Source: Ancylobacter sp. TS-1 (GTDB lineage: Bacteria; Pseudomonadota; Alphaproteobacteria; Rhizobiales; Xanthobacteraceae). From it: a stretch of DNA of 64,000 bases. Position numbers and translations under genes: made by a program. This document shows positions 51,125 to 62,170 of this stretch, piece after piece. Where the stretch lies: the NCBI RefSeq assembly GCF_009223885.1, contig NZ_CP045144.1, forward strand, positions 3,646,001-3,710,000, read 5' to 3'. Below the pieces are notes generated by a model, which saw nothing but the letters and a program-made list of their open reading frames with translations, was not told the origin of the DNA and did no database searches. Numbering within the stretch: the stretch's first letter is position 1; the number at the start of each line of letters is the position of its first letter.

Positions 51125-52012
51125 ATGTCTGAAGCTCGCCTCGACCTCGGCTGGGTTCGCGTCTTCGAAGCGGTGGGGCGGCGCGGCAGCCTGACCGCGG
51201 CGGCCCATGAACTCGGACTGTCGCAGCCGGCGGTGAGCTACACGGTACGCATGCTCGAACAGCAACTCGGCACCCGCCTGCTGGAGCGCGGCCATCGCGG
51301 CAGCACGCTGTTGCCGGCGGGCGAGCGGCTGCACCGCGCGGCAAGCGCGGCGGTGGCCGAACTCGATGCCGGCGCGCGCGCCATCCGCCGCATGAGCCGG
51401 CAGCCGGTGGTGCGGCTGTTCACCGATTACGGCTTCGCCTCCTTCTGGATGATGCCGCGCGTGGCGCAGTTCCGGCGGGTGCGCCCCGATACCGAGGTCC
51501 ACATCATCGCCTCCGCCGCCGCCGATCCCGGCGCCGACGAGGCGGAGGACGTGGCGGTGCTGTTCGGCACCCGCGCCGATTTCGGGGCCGGCGCCACCCA
51601 GCTTTTCGAGGAGCGCGTCTTTCCCGTGTGCAGCCCGCATTTCGCCGCCCGGCACGGGCTGAGCGAGGACCCGCGCCGGCTCGCCAACCTGCCGCTGCTG
51701 CATCTGGACAGCACGCCGCATCCACGCTGGTTCGCCTGGCGCGACTGGTTCGCGGCGATGAGCGTGAGGCGCGAGCCGGGGCCGGGCGATTTCAGCCTGA
51801 ACACCTACGGCCTCGTCGTGCAGGCGGCCATTGCCGACCAGGGCGTGGCGCTCGGCTGGGCCGGGCTGATCGACGGCGCTCTCGCCGACGGCACGCTGGT
51901 CGCCGTCGGGCCGCCGCTGGCGCGGCCGGAAAGCGGCTACTGGCTGCGGCCCGGCCCCGAGCCCTCCGGCCCGGCGCGCGAACTGATCGACTGGATCATC
52001 GGCGAGGCGTGA
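51125..52012 (+). CDS. LysR-family regulator of choline-sulfate utilisation
   Basis: A 295-aa protein. HTH RRGSLTAAAHELGLSQPAVS (about 19-38), then a LysR substrate domain (FTDYGFASFWMMPRVAQFRR...). Divergent from choX with 151 bp between, the usual arrangement for the choline-sulfate regulator. Likely activates choX-betC. Confidence 0.88.
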   Translation: MSEARLDLGWVRVFEAVGRRGSLTAAAHELGLSQPAVSYTVRMLEQQLGTRLLERGHRGSTLLPAGERLHRAASAAVAELDAGARAIRRMSRQPVVRLFTDYGFASFWMMPRVAQFRRVRPDTEVHIIASAAADPGADEAEDVAVLFGTRADFGAGATQLFEERVFPVCSPHFAARHGLSEDPRRLANLPLLHLDSTPHPRWFAWRDWFAAMSVRREPGPGDFSLNTYGLVVQAAIADQGVALGWAGLIDGALADGTLVAVGPPLARPESGYWLRPGPEPSGPARELIDWIIGEA

Positions 52013-52025
52013 GGGGCGGGCGCGG

Positions 52026-52925
52026 CTAGGGCGCGGCCTCGTCGCGCAGGCGGCGCACAAGGTCGAGAAAGGCCTGCGCCGCGCGGGTGACGGTGCGTTC
52101 GCGGTGGCGCAGGGCGAGGAATTCGCGCGAGGGCAGCGGCAGGTCGATCGGCACCACGGCGCCGGCGCGGATGGCGCTGCCCACCACGCGGCGGGAGATG
52201 ACCGTGGCGCCGCTGCCGGCCTCCACCGCCGCGCGGATCGCCTCGTTCGAGGGATATTCCAGCACGATGTCGATCTCGGAGGGGCGCACGCCACGCTCCG
52301 CGAGATAGGCCTCGAAGAGCGCCCGCGTGCCCGAGCCCGGCTCGCGCAGCACCCACGGTCCCGCGCGCAGTTCCGGTGCCGAGCGCGGGGCCTGTCGCGC
52401 CCAGGGATGCGTGACCGGCGCCACCAGCACCATCTCGTCCTCGGCGAGCGGCAGGACGGTGAGGGCGGGGTCCTCGATGCGCCCCTCGACGATGCCGAGA
52501 TCGGCGCGGCCATCGTGCACGCTGGCCGCCACCTCGTCGGTATTGCCGATTTCCAGCCGCACCTCGATGCCGGGATGCAGCGCGCGGAAGCGCTGGATGA
52601 TTCCTGGCAGCCAGTAATTGGCGACGGTCTGGCTTCCCGCCAGCGCCAGCCGGCCACGTGCGAGGCCGGAGAGGTCGACCAGCACCTGCTCGGCCGCCGC
52701 CACCTGCGCCAGCACGGCCCGCGCCTCCACCAGCAGCAGCCGGCCGGCCTCGGTGAGCATGATGCGCCGGCCCACCCGGTCGAACAGCTTCGTGGCGTGG
52801 TTCGCCTCCAGCGTGGCGATGGCGGCGCTGGTCGCCGACTGGGTGAGGTTCAGCGCCTGCGCGGCCTTCGTCAGATGCTCGCGCTCGGCGACGGCGACGA
52901 AGATGCGCAGCTGCTCAAGGGTCAT
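52026..52925 (-). CDS. LysR-family regulator next to YeiH exporter
   Basis: A 299-aa protein. HTH EHLTKAAQALNLTQSATSAA (about 16-35) and effector domain with IGNTDEVAASVHDGRADLGI. Six bases after the yeiH stop in the same orientation. Probably regulates yeiH in response to a sulfur compound. A LysR-like inverted repeat lies in the yeiH promoter. Confidence 0.88.
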   Translation of the reverse strand: MTLEQLRIFVAVAEREHLTKAAQALNLTQSATSAAIATLEANHATKLFDRVGRRIMLTEAGRLLLVEARAVLAQVAAAEQVLVDLSGLARGRLALAGSQTVANYWLPGIIQRFRALHPGIEVRLEIGNTDEVAASVHDGRADLGIVEGRIEDPALTVLPLAEDEMVLVAPVTHPWARQAPRSAPELRAGPWVLREPGSGTRALFEAYLAERGVRPSEIDIVLEYPSNEAIRAAVEAGSGATVISRRVVGSAIRAGAVVPIDLPLPSREFLALRHRERTVTRAAQAFLDLVRRLRDEAAP

Positions 52926-52931
52926 GGTGCC

Positions 52932-54002
52932 TCAATAGGTCATCTTCACCAGCATTAGGCTGAAGCCGGCGATGAAGGCAAAGGCCGCGAGGCCGAGAAG
53001 GAACGGGCGCAGCCCCTTCGCCCGCAGCTTGGCGATGTCGGTTTCCAGCCCCATCGCCGCAAGGGCCATGGAGAGCAGGAAGGTCGTCGCTCCCACCAGC
53101 GCGCCCTTCACCTCGGCGGGAATGGTCACGACGCTGTTGACGGCGATCATCGCGATGAAGCCGAGCACGAACCACGGCACCGGCGGGCGGGCGCCCGCGC
53201 CATGCCCGCGATGGCTGGCGCGGCGGCTGGCGATGAAGCCGAGCGAGAGCACCACCGGCGCCAGCAGCATCACCCGCGAGAGCTTGGCGATGGTGCCGAA
53301 CTTGCCGGCCGCCTGCCCGTCCTGATAGGCGGCGGCCACCACCTGCGCGATCTCGTGGATCGAGGCGCCGGCCCACAGGCCGTAGGCGTGGGCGTCGAGG
53401 CCGAGCAGCCCCGGCAGCAGCGGGTAGACGAACATGGCGAGCGAGCCGAACACCGTCACGCAGGCCACCGCATAGGCGACATCCTCGTCCGGGGCGCGCG
53501 TCACCGTGTTGGTGGCGATCACCGCCGAGGCACCGCAGATCGAGGTGCCGGCGGCGATCAGCTCGGCGAGCCCGCGCTCGACGCCCATCAGCCGGCCGAG
53601 CGAGGTGGTGAACAGGAAGGTGGCGACCAAAGTCAGCGCGATGACCGCGACGCCGCTGGCGCCGACCTCGGCGATCTGCGCGGCGGTGAGCTGGAGGCCG
53701 AGCAGGACGATGGCGAAGCGCAGGATGCGGCGCATGGAGAAGGCGACACCCGCCTTGGCCCGCGCCGGAGTGCCGATGAGGTTGTGAAAGCCGATGCCGA
53801 TGACGATGGCGAGGATCATCGGGCTGAGCAGCCCCAGCATCGGCAATTGCCGCAGCCCGAAGGCGGCGGCGGCGATGGCGCCGGCCAGCAGCAGGCCCGG
53901 CAACAGGCCGCGCAGATGCCCCGGCAACAGGCCCGGCGCCTGCCGGGGTTTCGCCGTCGCCGCGCCGTGGCGCGGTGCGATCGCCTGTGACGTTACGCTC
54001 AT
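52932..54002 (-). CDS. YeiH/UPF0324-family putative sulfate exporter
   Basis: A 356-aa membrane protein starting [13 protein letters not shown] after AAGGAGGCGGCAT. About 10 segments, with [20 protein letters not shown] (about 166-185) and [20 protein letters not shown] as family signatures. Relatives export sulfate or related anions. Divergent from the sulfide-oxidation operon. Confidence 0.88.
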   Translation of the reverse strand: MSVTSQAIAPRHGAATAKPRQAPGLLPGHLRGLLPGLLLAGAIAAAAFGLRQLPMLGLLSPMILAIVIGIGFHNLIGTPARAKAGVAFSMRRILRFAIVLLGLQLTAAQIAEVGASGVAVIALTLVATFLFTTSLGRLMGVERGLAELIAAGTSICGASAVIATNTVTRAPDEDVAYAVACVTVFGSLAMFVYPLLPGLLGLDAHAYGLWAGASIHEIAQVVAAAYQDGQAAGKFGTIAKLSRVMLLAPVVLSLGFIASRRASHRGHGAGARPPVPWFVLGFIAMIAVNSVVTIPAEVKGALVGATTFLLSMALAAMGLETDIAKLRAKGLRPFLLGLAAFAFIAGFSLMLVKMTY

Positions 54003-54077
54003 GATGCCGCCTCCTTCGTTGACGGCGACGAGATGACATGCAGCAGATCGTTCGATCCAACTCATAATTATATATGT

Positions 54078-54100
54078 TTCGTTCGATAAAAGCGAACGAA
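54078..54100. promoter_or_regulatory. Inverted repeat in the yeiH promoter region
   Basis: TTCGTTCG, seven bases, then CGAACGAA: a perfect 8-bp inverted repeat in an AT-rich divergent region. T-N11-A spacing fits a LysR-type site. Candidate operator for the 52026 regulator. Confidence 0.55.
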
Positions 54101-54266
54101 TGGAGTCGATACGCGTGGGTGTGGGATTCCCGGGGGGCCGTCGCGGGCGCCGCAGGAGCACGCGTCAGCGTTTATACTTATCAAAAAACGATTGCATAAA
54201 ATCGTAACTATTATAGCTCTTGCCGTGGCAGGAACGGACCTGCCGTGCTCATCAAGGTGCCCGGAC

Positions 54267-54470
54267 ATGACCCGCAATATCGGAACCATCGACCGTACGC
54301 TGCGCGTGCTCGTCGGCCTTGCGCTGCTGTCGCTCCTGTTCGTGCTGGAGGGCAATCTGCGCTGGCTCGGCCTGATCGGCTTCGTGCCGCTGCTGACTGC
54401 GTTCCTCGGCAACTGCCCCGCCTATTCGATCCTTGGCGTCTCGACCTGCCCGCTCGGCGCGCGCAAGTGA
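54267..54470 (+). CDS. DUF2892 (YgaP-like) membrane protein
   Basis: A 67-aa protein starting MTRNIGTIDRTLRVLVGLAL after AAGGTGCCCGGAC. Two membrane segments around GNLRWLGLIGFVPLLTAFLG, then NCPAYSILGVSTCP. Cysteine-containing DUF2892 proteins accompany rhodaneses and sulfide-stress genes. First gene of the BigR-type operon. Confidence 0.9.
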   Translation: MTRNIGTIDRTLRVLVGLALLSLLFVLEGNLRWLGLIGFVPLLTAFLGNCPAYSILGVSTCPLGARK

Positions 54471-54498
54471 CGTCCTCGGCGATCCGGGAGGCCACATC

Positions 54499-55380
54499 AT
54501 GACCCAGAAGCCCGACGTCACCGGCTTCTTCGACCCCCGCACCTGGTCGGTGCAGTACGTCGTCGCCGACCCGGCGACGCGGCGCTGCGCCATCGTCGAC
54601 CCGGTGCTCGACTTCGACGAGAAGTCGGGCCAGACGGCCAGCCTCAGCGCCGACCGGATCCTCGATTTCGTGCAGGCGCAGGGCTACGCGGTCGAGTGGA
54701 TTCTCGACACCCACCCGCACGCCGACCATTTCTCGGCCGCGCATTACCTGAAGGGCAAAACCGGCGCCCCCACCGCCATCGGCGAGAAGGTGAAGGACGT
54801 CCAGACGCTCTGGAAGGGCTATTACAACTGGCCGGACTTCCCCGCCGACGGCTCGCAATGGGACCGGCTCTTCGCCCATGGCGACACGTTCCGGGTCGGC
54901 GACATCGACGCGAAGGTGATGTTCTCGCCCGGCCACACGCTGGCCTCCGTCACCTATGTCGTCGGCGACGCCGCCTTCGTGCACGACACGCTGTTCATGC
55001 CCGACAGCGGCACCGCGCGGGCGGATTTTCCCGGCGGCAGCGCGAGGGTGCTGTGGAAGTCGATCCGGGACATTCTGGCGCTGCCGGACGAGACGCGTAT
55101 CTTCACCGGCCACGACTACCAGCCGGGCGGGCGCGCGCCGATGTGGGAATCCACCGTCGCCGAGCAGAAGGCCGCCAACATCCACATGACGCGCTGCCGG
55201 ACCGAGGAGGATTTCGTCGCGATCCGCGAGGCACGCGACCGCAGCCTGCCCATGCCGAAGCTGATCCTGCAATCGCTGCAGATCAACACCAATGGCGGAC
55301 GGCTGCCGGAGCCGGAATCCAACGGCGTGCGCTACCTGAAGATCCCGCTCGACCTGCTGAAAGGCGCCGCGTGGGACTGA
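54499..55380 (+). CDS. blh: Persulfide-dioxygenase-like MBL-fold hydrolase
   Basis: A 293-aa metallo-beta-lactamase-fold protein starting MTQKPDVTGFFDPRTW. DTHPHADHFSAAHYLKGKTG has the HxHxDH metal site; FSPGHTLASVTYVVGDA and FTGHDYQPGG supply the other ligands. In A. tumefaciens and X. fastidiosa the homologue in the bigR operon oxidises persulfide to sulfite. Mononuclear Fe is expected. Confidence 0.9.
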   Translation: MTQKPDVTGFFDPRTWSVQYVVADPATRRCAIVDPVLDFDEKSGQTASLSADRILDFVQAQGYAVEWILDTHPHADHFSAAHYLKGKTGAPTAIGEKVKDVQTLWKGYYNWPDFPADGSQWDRLFAHGDTFRVGDIDAKVMFSPGHTLASVTYVVGDAAFVHDTLFMPDSGTARADFPGGSARVLWKSIRDILALPDETRIFTGHDYQPGGRAPMWESTVAEQKAANIHMTRCRTEEDFVAIREARDRSLPMPKLILQSLQINTNGGRLPEPESNGVRYLKIPLDLLKGAAWD

Positions 55381-55415
55381 AGCCTTTGGGACGGATACCC
55401 TCGGGGACGGCGACC

Positions 55416-55751
55416 ATGCTCGATACGCTCTCAAGCGAGACGGCGCAGATGAAGGCGCGGGTGGACGAGGCCTCCGCCTTCCTCAAGAAGCTGTCCAATC
55501 CCGACCGGCTGATGGTGGCCTGCGCGCTGGTCGATGGCGAGCGCTCGGTGCGCGAGCTGGAAGACCTGCTCGGCATCCGCCAGCCCGGCCTGTCGCAGCA
55601 GCTTGCGGGCCTGCGCGAGGCGGGTCTCATCATCGGGCGCCGGCACGGCAAGCAGGTGTTCTACCGGCTCGCCGACCCGCGCGTGGAAACCTTCATCACC
55701 ACCATGCACGCCCTGTTCTGCGCACCGCAGGGGGAGAGTTCATCGTCATGA
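55416..55751 (+). CDS. bigR: BigR/SqrR-type persulfide-sensing ArsR repressor
   Basis: A 111-aa protein. Winged-helix ELEDLLGIRQPGLSQQLAGL. Cysteines C36 (MVACALVDG) and C102 (HALFCAPQG) are 66 residues apart, like the persulfide-sensing C41/C107 pair of SqrR, so they can form the tetrasulfide switch. It represses its own operon until sulfide or persulfide appears. Confidence 0.9.
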   Translation: MLDTLSSETAQMKARVDEASAFLKKLSNPDRLMVACALVDGERSVRELEDLLGIRQPGLSQQLAGLREAGLIIGRRHGKQVFYRLADPRVETFITTMHALFCAPQGESSSS

Positions 55752-56188
55752 CCACGTTCACCCCCTTCGCCTCCTTCGCCGGCGGCCTGCTGATCGGCGC
55801 CTCCGCCGTGCTGATGCTGCTTCTGGAAGGGCGCATCGCCGGCATCAGCGGCATCGCCTCCCGGCTGCTCCCGCCCTGGCATGACCGGGAATTCGCCAGC
55901 GCCTTCGCCGGCCGGCTCGCCTTCGTCGCCGGCCTGGTCGGCGCGCCCTTCCTCGTCGCCGCCGTCACCGGCGCGCCTGTGGTGCAGACCGTCTCTTCCG
56001 ATCCCCCGCTCATGGCGGCAGCGGGCCTGCTCGTGGGTTTCGGCTCGGTGTGGGGTTCGGGCTGCACCTCGGGCCATGGCGTGTGCGGCCTCGCCCGCCT
56101 GTCGCGGCGCTCCTTCGTGGCGACGGGCGTGTTCATGGCGGCGGGCTTCCTGACCGTTTTCCTGACCCGCCACGTCATCGGAGGCTGA
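55748..56188 (+). CDS. YeeE/YedE-family transporter half (PmpA-like)
   Basis: A 146-aa membrane protein with four segments. GFGSVWGSGCTSGHGVCGLA (about 99-118) carries conserved cysteines that may pass sulfur ions. ATGA overlap with bigR. Paired with the next gene as the second half. Confidence 0.88.
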   Translation: MTTFTPFASFAGGLLIGASAVLMLLLEGRIAGISGIASRLLPPWHDREFASAFAGRLAFVAGLVGAPFLVAAVTGAPVVQTVSSDPPLMAAAGLLVGFGSVWGSGCTSGHGVCGLARLSRRSFVATGVFMAAGFLTVFLTRHVIGG

Positions 56189-56191
56189 GCG

Positions 56192-56608
56192 ATGTCGATC
56201 CTCGTCAATCTCGCCCTCGGCCTGCTCTTCGGCGTCGGGCTCGTCATCTCGGGCATGAGCAACCCGGCCAAGGTGCTGAACTTCCTCGATCTCGCCGGCA
56301 CGTTCGATCCCTCGCTGGCCTTCGTCATGGGCGGGGCGGTGCTGGTCGCCTTCCTCGGCTTCCGCCTCGTGCTGGCCCGGCGGGCGCCGGTGCTGGCCGA
56401 GCGGTTCCAGCTGCCGACGCGCACCGACATCGACGCGCGGCTCATTATCGGCCCGGCGCTGTTCGGCATCGGCTGGGGGCTCGGCGGCTTCTGCCCCGGC
56501 CCGGCCTTCACGGCACTGGGGCTCGGCGCGCCGGGAACGCTGGTCTTCGTGCCGGCCATGCTGGCGGGCATGTGGAGCGCGCGGCTGCTGGCCGAGCGGG
56601 CGGGCTGA
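56192..56608 (+). CDS. YeeE/YedE-family transporter half (PmpB-like)
   Basis: A 138-aa membrane protein with four segments. VISGMSNPAKVLNFLDLAGT and WGLGGFCPGPAFTALGLGAP are signatures of the second half. Three bases after the first half. Together they probably move thiosulfate or another sulfur anion. Confidence 0.88.
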   Translation: MSILVNLALGLLFGVGLVISGMSNPAKVLNFLDLAGTFDPSLAFVMGGAVLVAFLGFRLVLARRAPVLAERFQLPTRTDIDARLIIGPALFGIGWGLGGFCPGPAFTALGLGAPGTLVFVPAMLAGMWSARLLAERAG

Positions 56609-56677
56609 CCTCGCGCCGCGCGCCCGGCGGCCCTATGGTCGCCCGGCCCTCCTGCTCCGGAACATGGAAATCCCCCG

Positions 56678-57631
56678 ATGCCGCCCGCGCGCCTGCCTGT
56701 CGTGCCCGTCTCCTTTTTCGGCATGGTGCTGGGGCTGATCGGCCTCGGCGGAAGCTGGCGCGCCGCCCATGCGGTCTATGGCGCCCCGGCCGTCATCGCC
56801 GAGGCGATCCTGCTGGCGGGAACGCTCGTCTGGGCGGTGGTGCTGGTGCTCTACCTGCTTAAATGGCTGCTCGCCCGCCCGCTCGCGCTACAGGAGATCG
56901 GCCATCCGGTGCAGTCCGGCTTCGTCGGGCTCGCCGGCGTGGCGACGCTGCTGGTCAGCGTGGCGGCGGCGCCCTATGCGCGCCTTCCCGCCATTCTCCT
57001 GCTGGTGGCGGGCGCCGGCTTCACCCTCGGCTTCGGGGTCTGGCGGACCGGAGGGCTCTGGCGCGGCGGGCGCGACCCCGCGGCGGCGACGCCGGTGCTG
57101 TATCTGCCGACGGTCGCCGGCTGCTATGTGATGGCGATCGCCTGCGGCGCGCTGGGCTTCACCGACTGGGGCCAGCTTGCCTTCGGCGCCGGCCTGTTCT
57201 CCTGGCTGGCGATGGAATCCGTGCTGCTTCAGCGTTTCCAGCACGGCGAGGCGCTGCCGCCGGCGCTGCGGCCGACGCTCGGCATCCAGCTCGCCCCGCC
57301 GGTGGTCGGCGCGTTCGCCTATCTGAGCGTCACCCAGGGCGCGCCGGACCTCTTCGCCCGCGCGCTGATCGGCTACGGGCTGCTGCAATTGCTGCTGGTC
57401 GCCCGGCTGCTGCCCTGGATACTTCAGCAGCCGCTGTCCCCGGCCTACTGGGCCTTCACCTTCGGCCTCACCGCGCTGGCGACCTCGGTGCTGCGGCTCG
57501 TCGAGCGCGGGGAGACCGGGGCGCTGGCGCTGCTGGCGCCGTGGCTGCTCGCCATCGCGACGCTGGTGGTCGCCGGCACCTCGGCGCATTCGCTCTGGCT
57601 CCTGCTGCGCGGAAGGCTGCTGCCGCGCTGA
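56678..57631 (+). CDS. TehA/SLAC1-family anion channel or dicarboxylate transporter
   Basis: A 317-aa protein with about 10 membrane segments. PVSFFGMVLGLIGLGGSWRA (about 10-29) and the spaced Phe-gated pattern are typical of TehA/SLAC1; PTLGIQLAPPVVGAFAYLSV near 196-215. Exports tellurite, C4-dicarboxylates or sulfite in relatives. Sulfite export would suit its place after the persulfide dioxygenase. Confidence 0.82.
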   Translation: MPPARLPVVPVSFFGMVLGLIGLGGSWRAAHAVYGAPAVIAEAILLAGTLVWAVVLVLYLLKWLLARPLALQEIGHPVQSGFVGLAGVATLLVSVAAAPYARLPAILLLVAGAGFTLGFGVWRTGGLWRGGRDPAAATPVLYLPTVAGCYVMAIACGALGFTDWGQLAFGAGLFSWLAMESVLLQRFQHGEALPPALRPTLGIQLAPPVVGAFAYLSVTQGAPDLFARALIGYGLLQLLLVARLLPWILQQPLSPAYWAFTFGLTALATSVLRLVERGETGALALLAPWLLAIATLVVAGTSAHSLWLLLRGRLLPR

Positions 57632-57733
57632 TCCCTTCGTGCCGCCCGGGGCTGGACACCATGTCCAATGGACGCGCCGGCCCTGCCGGCGGGAAAGCTG
57701 CCGGGCGGGCCGCAGGCAGGACGGAAGATGCAC

Positions 57734-58942
<1,209 letters not shown>

Positions 58943-59044
58943 GCCGCGCCCGGCCCTCTGCGGGCGGGATAGAACCAATCTTTGCCATTGCCGCCGCCCG
59001 TCCGGGATGGATCTAATCCGCCCGGGACAAGGCAGGGGGACGGC

Positions 59045-60409
59045 ATGGCGGAGACGGGCGGCGCGAGCCTCAGGCGCAAGCTGGGGCCGGTGGAGGCGGT
59101 CGGCCTCTCCCTGTCGGTCATGGCGCCGACAATGGGCATGGCGCTCAACGTCACGCTGGCGGTCGGGGCGGCCGGCATCGCCGCGCCGCTGGGATTCGCC
59201 ATCGGCACGCTGGTGGTCGGTCTGGTCGGGCTTTCCTTCATCTTCTTCGCCAGCCGCGTGACCAGCGCCGGTTCCGGCTTCGCCTATATCGGCAAGACCT
59301 TCGGCCCGCGCGCCGGCTTCATCGCCGGCTGGTGCATGGTGCTGCTCTATATCGCCGGCGGATCGGGCAGCGCCGCGCTGGTGGGCGACTTCCTGCGCGC
59401 GGCGCTCGACGATCACGGCATTCATCTGGGCGGCTGGTGGCTGCCGGTCGCGGTCCTCGCCCTTCTGGGCGGCACGGCGCTGGCGTGGCGCGATGTCGGC
59501 CTCGCCACGCGGCTCATGCTGGTGATGGAACTCTCCTCCATCGCCGTCATCGTTTATCTCGGCGTGCGCATCCTCACCGCCGTCCATGCCGAGGGCGGCC
59601 TCAGCCTCGCCCCGTTCCATCCCGACCCGACGATCGGCTGGTGGGGCGTCGGCTACGCCATCGTCTTTGCCGTGCTGTCCTTCGCCGGCTTCGAGGCGGC
59701 GACGACGCTGGCCGAGGAGACCGGCCGGCCGGGCCGCTCGATCCCGCTGGCGCTGTTCGGCTCGGTGGTGCTGGCGGGGCTGTTCTTCGTCTTCGCCTCC
59801 TATATCCAGGTCATCGGCTTCGGCCTCGGCGACATGAAGGCGCTGGCGGCGAGCGACGCGCCGCTCAACACGCTGGCGCTGCGCTACGGCAACATCCACA
59901 TCGCCACCGCGCTCGACCTTGCCGCCGCGGTTTCCGCCATCTCCTGCGTGCTGGGCACGCTGTCGGCCGGGGCGCGCATGCTGTTCGTGCTCGGCCGGGC
60001 GGGCCTGTCGCCGGCCATGGCCCGGCTTCACCCGCGCCACGGCACGCCCACCACCGCCGTCGCCATTGTGAGCCTGGCCATGCTGGCGGGGGTGCTCGCC
60101 TGGGCGCCCTTCGTCGGTCCGACCGACTATTACGACGCCGTGGGCACCATCGGCGTGCTGGCGCTCATCGTTGCCTATCTCGGCGTCACCGTGGCGGCGG
60201 CGGTGCACGCGGTGCGCGCCGGAAGCCGCCTCTGGCTGGTGCTCGGCAGTCTCGGCACGCTGGCGATGGCGTGGCCGCTCTACAATTCGATCTATCCGGT
60301 GCCGGCCTTCCCCGACAATCTGTGGCCCTATCTCGTGCTCGGCTGGATCGCCGCCGGCGCGCTGCTGCTGGTGATGCGCCCCGAGGTCGGGCGGCAGGAG
60401 GCGCGCTAG
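59045..60409 (+). CDS. APC-family amino-acid permease
   Basis: A 454-aa transporter with 12 membrane segments starting MAETGGASLRRKLGPVEAVG after AGGGGGACGGC. SLSVMAPTMGMALNVTLAVG and SFAGFEAATTLAEETGRPGR are APC signatures. The next gene is a glutaminase, so glutamine or glutamate is the likely substrate, by context only. Confidence 0.88.
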   Translation: MAETGGASLRRKLGPVEAVGLSLSVMAPTMGMALNVTLAVGAAGIAAPLGFAIGTLVVGLVGLSFIFFASRVTSAGSGFAYIGKTFGPRAGFIAGWCMVLLYIAGGSGSAALVGDFLRAALDDHGIHLGGWWLPVAVLALLGGTALAWRDVGLATRLMLVMELSSIAVIVYLGVRILTAVHAEGGLSLAPFHPDPTIGWWGVGYAIVFAVLSFAGFEAATTLAEETGRPGRSIPLALFGSVVLAGLFFVFASYIQVIGFGLGDMKALAASDAPLNTLALRYGNIHIATALDLAAAVSAISCVLGTLSAGARMLFVLGRAGLSPAMARLHPRHGTPTTAVAIVSLAMLAGVLAWAPFVGPTDYYDAVGTIGVLALIVAYLGVTVAAAVHAVRAGSRLWLVLGSLGTLAMAWPLYNSIYPVPAFPDNLWPYLVLGWIAAGALLLVMRPEVGRQEAR

Positions 60410-60544
60410 ACGCGGCGAGGGGGCGGCATCGGACGGGCGGCACTGGGCGGGCGGCACTGGCCTTGCACGGCGGGCTTGCGCTAAAGCACGTGCCATTAAA
60501 GTACCTGCCATCCCACCCGCACCCGGCGAAAGTGACCGCAACCC

Positions 60545-61471
60545 GTGCCCGATCTCGACCGCGTCGTCCGTGAAATCGCCGAGGAAATGCGCGCGCGCGC
60601 CGACCGCGGCGACGTCGCCACCTATATTCCCGAGCTGGCCCGTGTCGACCCCGGCTGCTTCGGCATCGCCGTGGTCGGGGGCGACGGCGAGGTGGCGGTG
60701 GGCGGCGACGCCGACATGCCGTTCTCGATCCAGAGCGTCTCCAAGGTGTTCACCCTCACTCTGGCGCTCGGCAAGATCGGCAACCTCCTGTGGAAGCGGG
60801 TCGGGCGCGAGCCCTCCGGCAGCCCGTTCAACTCCATCGTCCAGCTGGAGAACGAGCACGGCATTCCGCGCAACCCCTTCATCAATGCCGGCGCCATCGC
60901 GGTGACGGACGTCATCCTCTCCGGCCACCAGCCGCGCGAGGCGCTGGGCGAGATCCTGCGCTTCATGCGCTTCCTGAGCGAAGACCCCTCGATCAGCATT
61001 GACGAGGTGGTGGCGGCCTCCGAGCAGCGCACCGGCTTTCGCAACCGGGCGCTGGCCAACTACATGAAATCGTTCGGCGTGCTGGAGAATCCGGTCGACT
61101 ACACGCTCGGCGTCTATTTCCACCACTGCGCCATCACCATGAGCTGTCGGCAACTCGCCATGGCGGGCCGGTTCCTGGCCCATAACGGGCGCAACCCCTC
61201 GACCGGCTTCTCGGTGGTGTCGCCCGAGCGGGCGCGGCGCATCAACGCCATCATGCTCACCTGCGGCCATTATGACGGCTCGGGCGAATTCGCCTATCGC
61301 GTCGGTCTGCCGGGCAAGAGCGGGGTGGGGGGAGGCATTCTCGCCGTCGCGCCGGGCCGGGCCTCGATCGCGGTCTGGTCGCCGGGGCTGGACGCCAGCG
61401 GCAACTCGCATCTGGGCCGCATCGCGCTGGAAGAACTGACCCGGCGGCTGGGCTGGTCGATCTTCGGCTAG
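60545..61471 (+). CDS. glsA: Glutaminase
   Basis: A 308-aa protein, GTG start at 60545. Serine-dependent fold: S64-V-S-K67 in [32 protein letters not shown] (about 117-129) and the C-terminal [15 protein letters not shown] are family signatures. Hydrolyses glutamine to glutamate and ammonia. Follows a permease and lies near glnII, so this is a glutamine-metabolism cluster. Confidence 0.94.
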   Translation: MPDLDRVVREIAEEMRARADRGDVATYIPELARVDPGCFGIAVVGGDGEVAVGGDADMPFSIQSVSKVFTLTLALGKIGNLLWKRVGREPSGSPFNSIVQLENEHGIPRNPFINAGAIAVTDVILSGHQPREALGEILRFMRFLSEDPSISIDEVVAASEQRTGFRNRALANYMKSFGVLENPVDYTLGVYFHHCAITMSCRQLAMAGRFLAHNGRNPSTGFSVVSPERARRINAIMLTCGHYDGSGEFAYRVGLPGKSGVGGGILAVAPGRASIAVWSPGLDASGNSHLGRIALEELTRRLGWSIFG

Positions 61472-61508
61472 CGGCGTCGTTCAGGCGCCTGCGCGGCGCC
61501 GGATATGA

Positions 61509-61542
61509 CAAGAGGGCCGGACGGTGGGTCGCGGCCCTCTTG
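61509..61542. terminator. Hairpin between convergent glsA and DUF2735 genes
   Basis: CAAGAGGGCC (61509-61518) pairs perfectly with GGCCCTCTTG (61533-61542), loop of 14. No strong T run. Placed between convergent genes, it probably acts as a bidirectional terminator. Confidence 0.6.
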
Positions 61543-61605
61543 CGGGGGTAAATCGCAGGCGCTGTGCGCAGAACATCGTCATTTCCCGTCGTGCGATCGA
61601 CGGTG

Positions 61606-61803
61606 TCAGTTCGTGCGCCCGCTGTCTTCCTTGATCGCCTCTTCGTGGTACCAGCTCCCGATGATGATATGGGGCGCTACCTTGAGGGTCTCGGAAGAAA
61701 GCAGCTCGGCGCGACGGGCGGCGAGGCCGGCACGGCCGCCGGCGGGGAACGGGACGATCTGGGCGCCTTCGCGCCGGATTTCGGTACTCGAATGATTGGT
61801 CAT
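61606..61803 (-). CDS. DUF2735 small protein linked to glnII
   Basis: A 65-aa protein starting MTNHSSTEIRREGAQIVPFP after GGAGAAACGTGCA. AQIVPFPAGGRAGLAARR and GSWYHEEAIKE match DUF2735, found beside glnII across Hyphomicrobiales. Role not established. Divergent from glnII across a 462-bp regulatory region. Confidence 0.82.
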   Translation of the reverse strand: MTNHSSTEIRREGAQIVPFPAGGRAGLAARRAELLSSETLKVAPHIIIGSWYHEEAIKEDSGRTN

Positions 61804-62151
61804 TGCACGTTTCTCCTTACCGGCTGCGCGTTCCTGCGTCAGCCTTATGAGGCCTTATAACACATTTTGCTTGGCGTTTGCGCAAGATGCACATTTTACA
61901 ATCACAATGAGCATAGGAATTGTGCAGCGCCAAAGACCCTCGCAAGGGTCTGTGGCATAATGAAACTTGCCCCCGTCCGGTTCCCGCGCCGGGTGCGCCG
62001 CCCGCGTCCCGCCGGGGCCGGGCAACGGCACCAAAGCCTGCGGAATTCAGGCGAATCACGCTTTGCCGGGGGGGCGGAGCCTCGCCCGCGCGCGGCTAAC
62101 CTCGCGCCCGCGATGCCGGTCCGGGCGCCGGCCCGGCGCCGGCGGGGCCAT
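61804..62151. other. Divergent regulatory region between DUF2735 and glnII
   Basis: No gene supported. The first 120 bases are AT-rich and include TTGCGCAAGATGCAC (61878), which loosely resembles an NtrC half-site. The rest is very GC-rich with no clear signal until the sigma-54 promoter. Confidence 0.35.
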
Positions 62152-62170
62152 TTGGCACGCCACATGCTTG
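62152..62170 (+). promoter_or_regulatory. Sigma-54 promoter of glnII
   Basis: TTGGCACGCCACATGCTTG carries the invariant GG (62154-62155, -24) and GC (62166-62167, -12), with the required 10 bases between. Transcription should start near 62178, leaving a leader of about 88 nt. Implies NtrC activation under nitrogen limitation. Confidence 0.85.
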
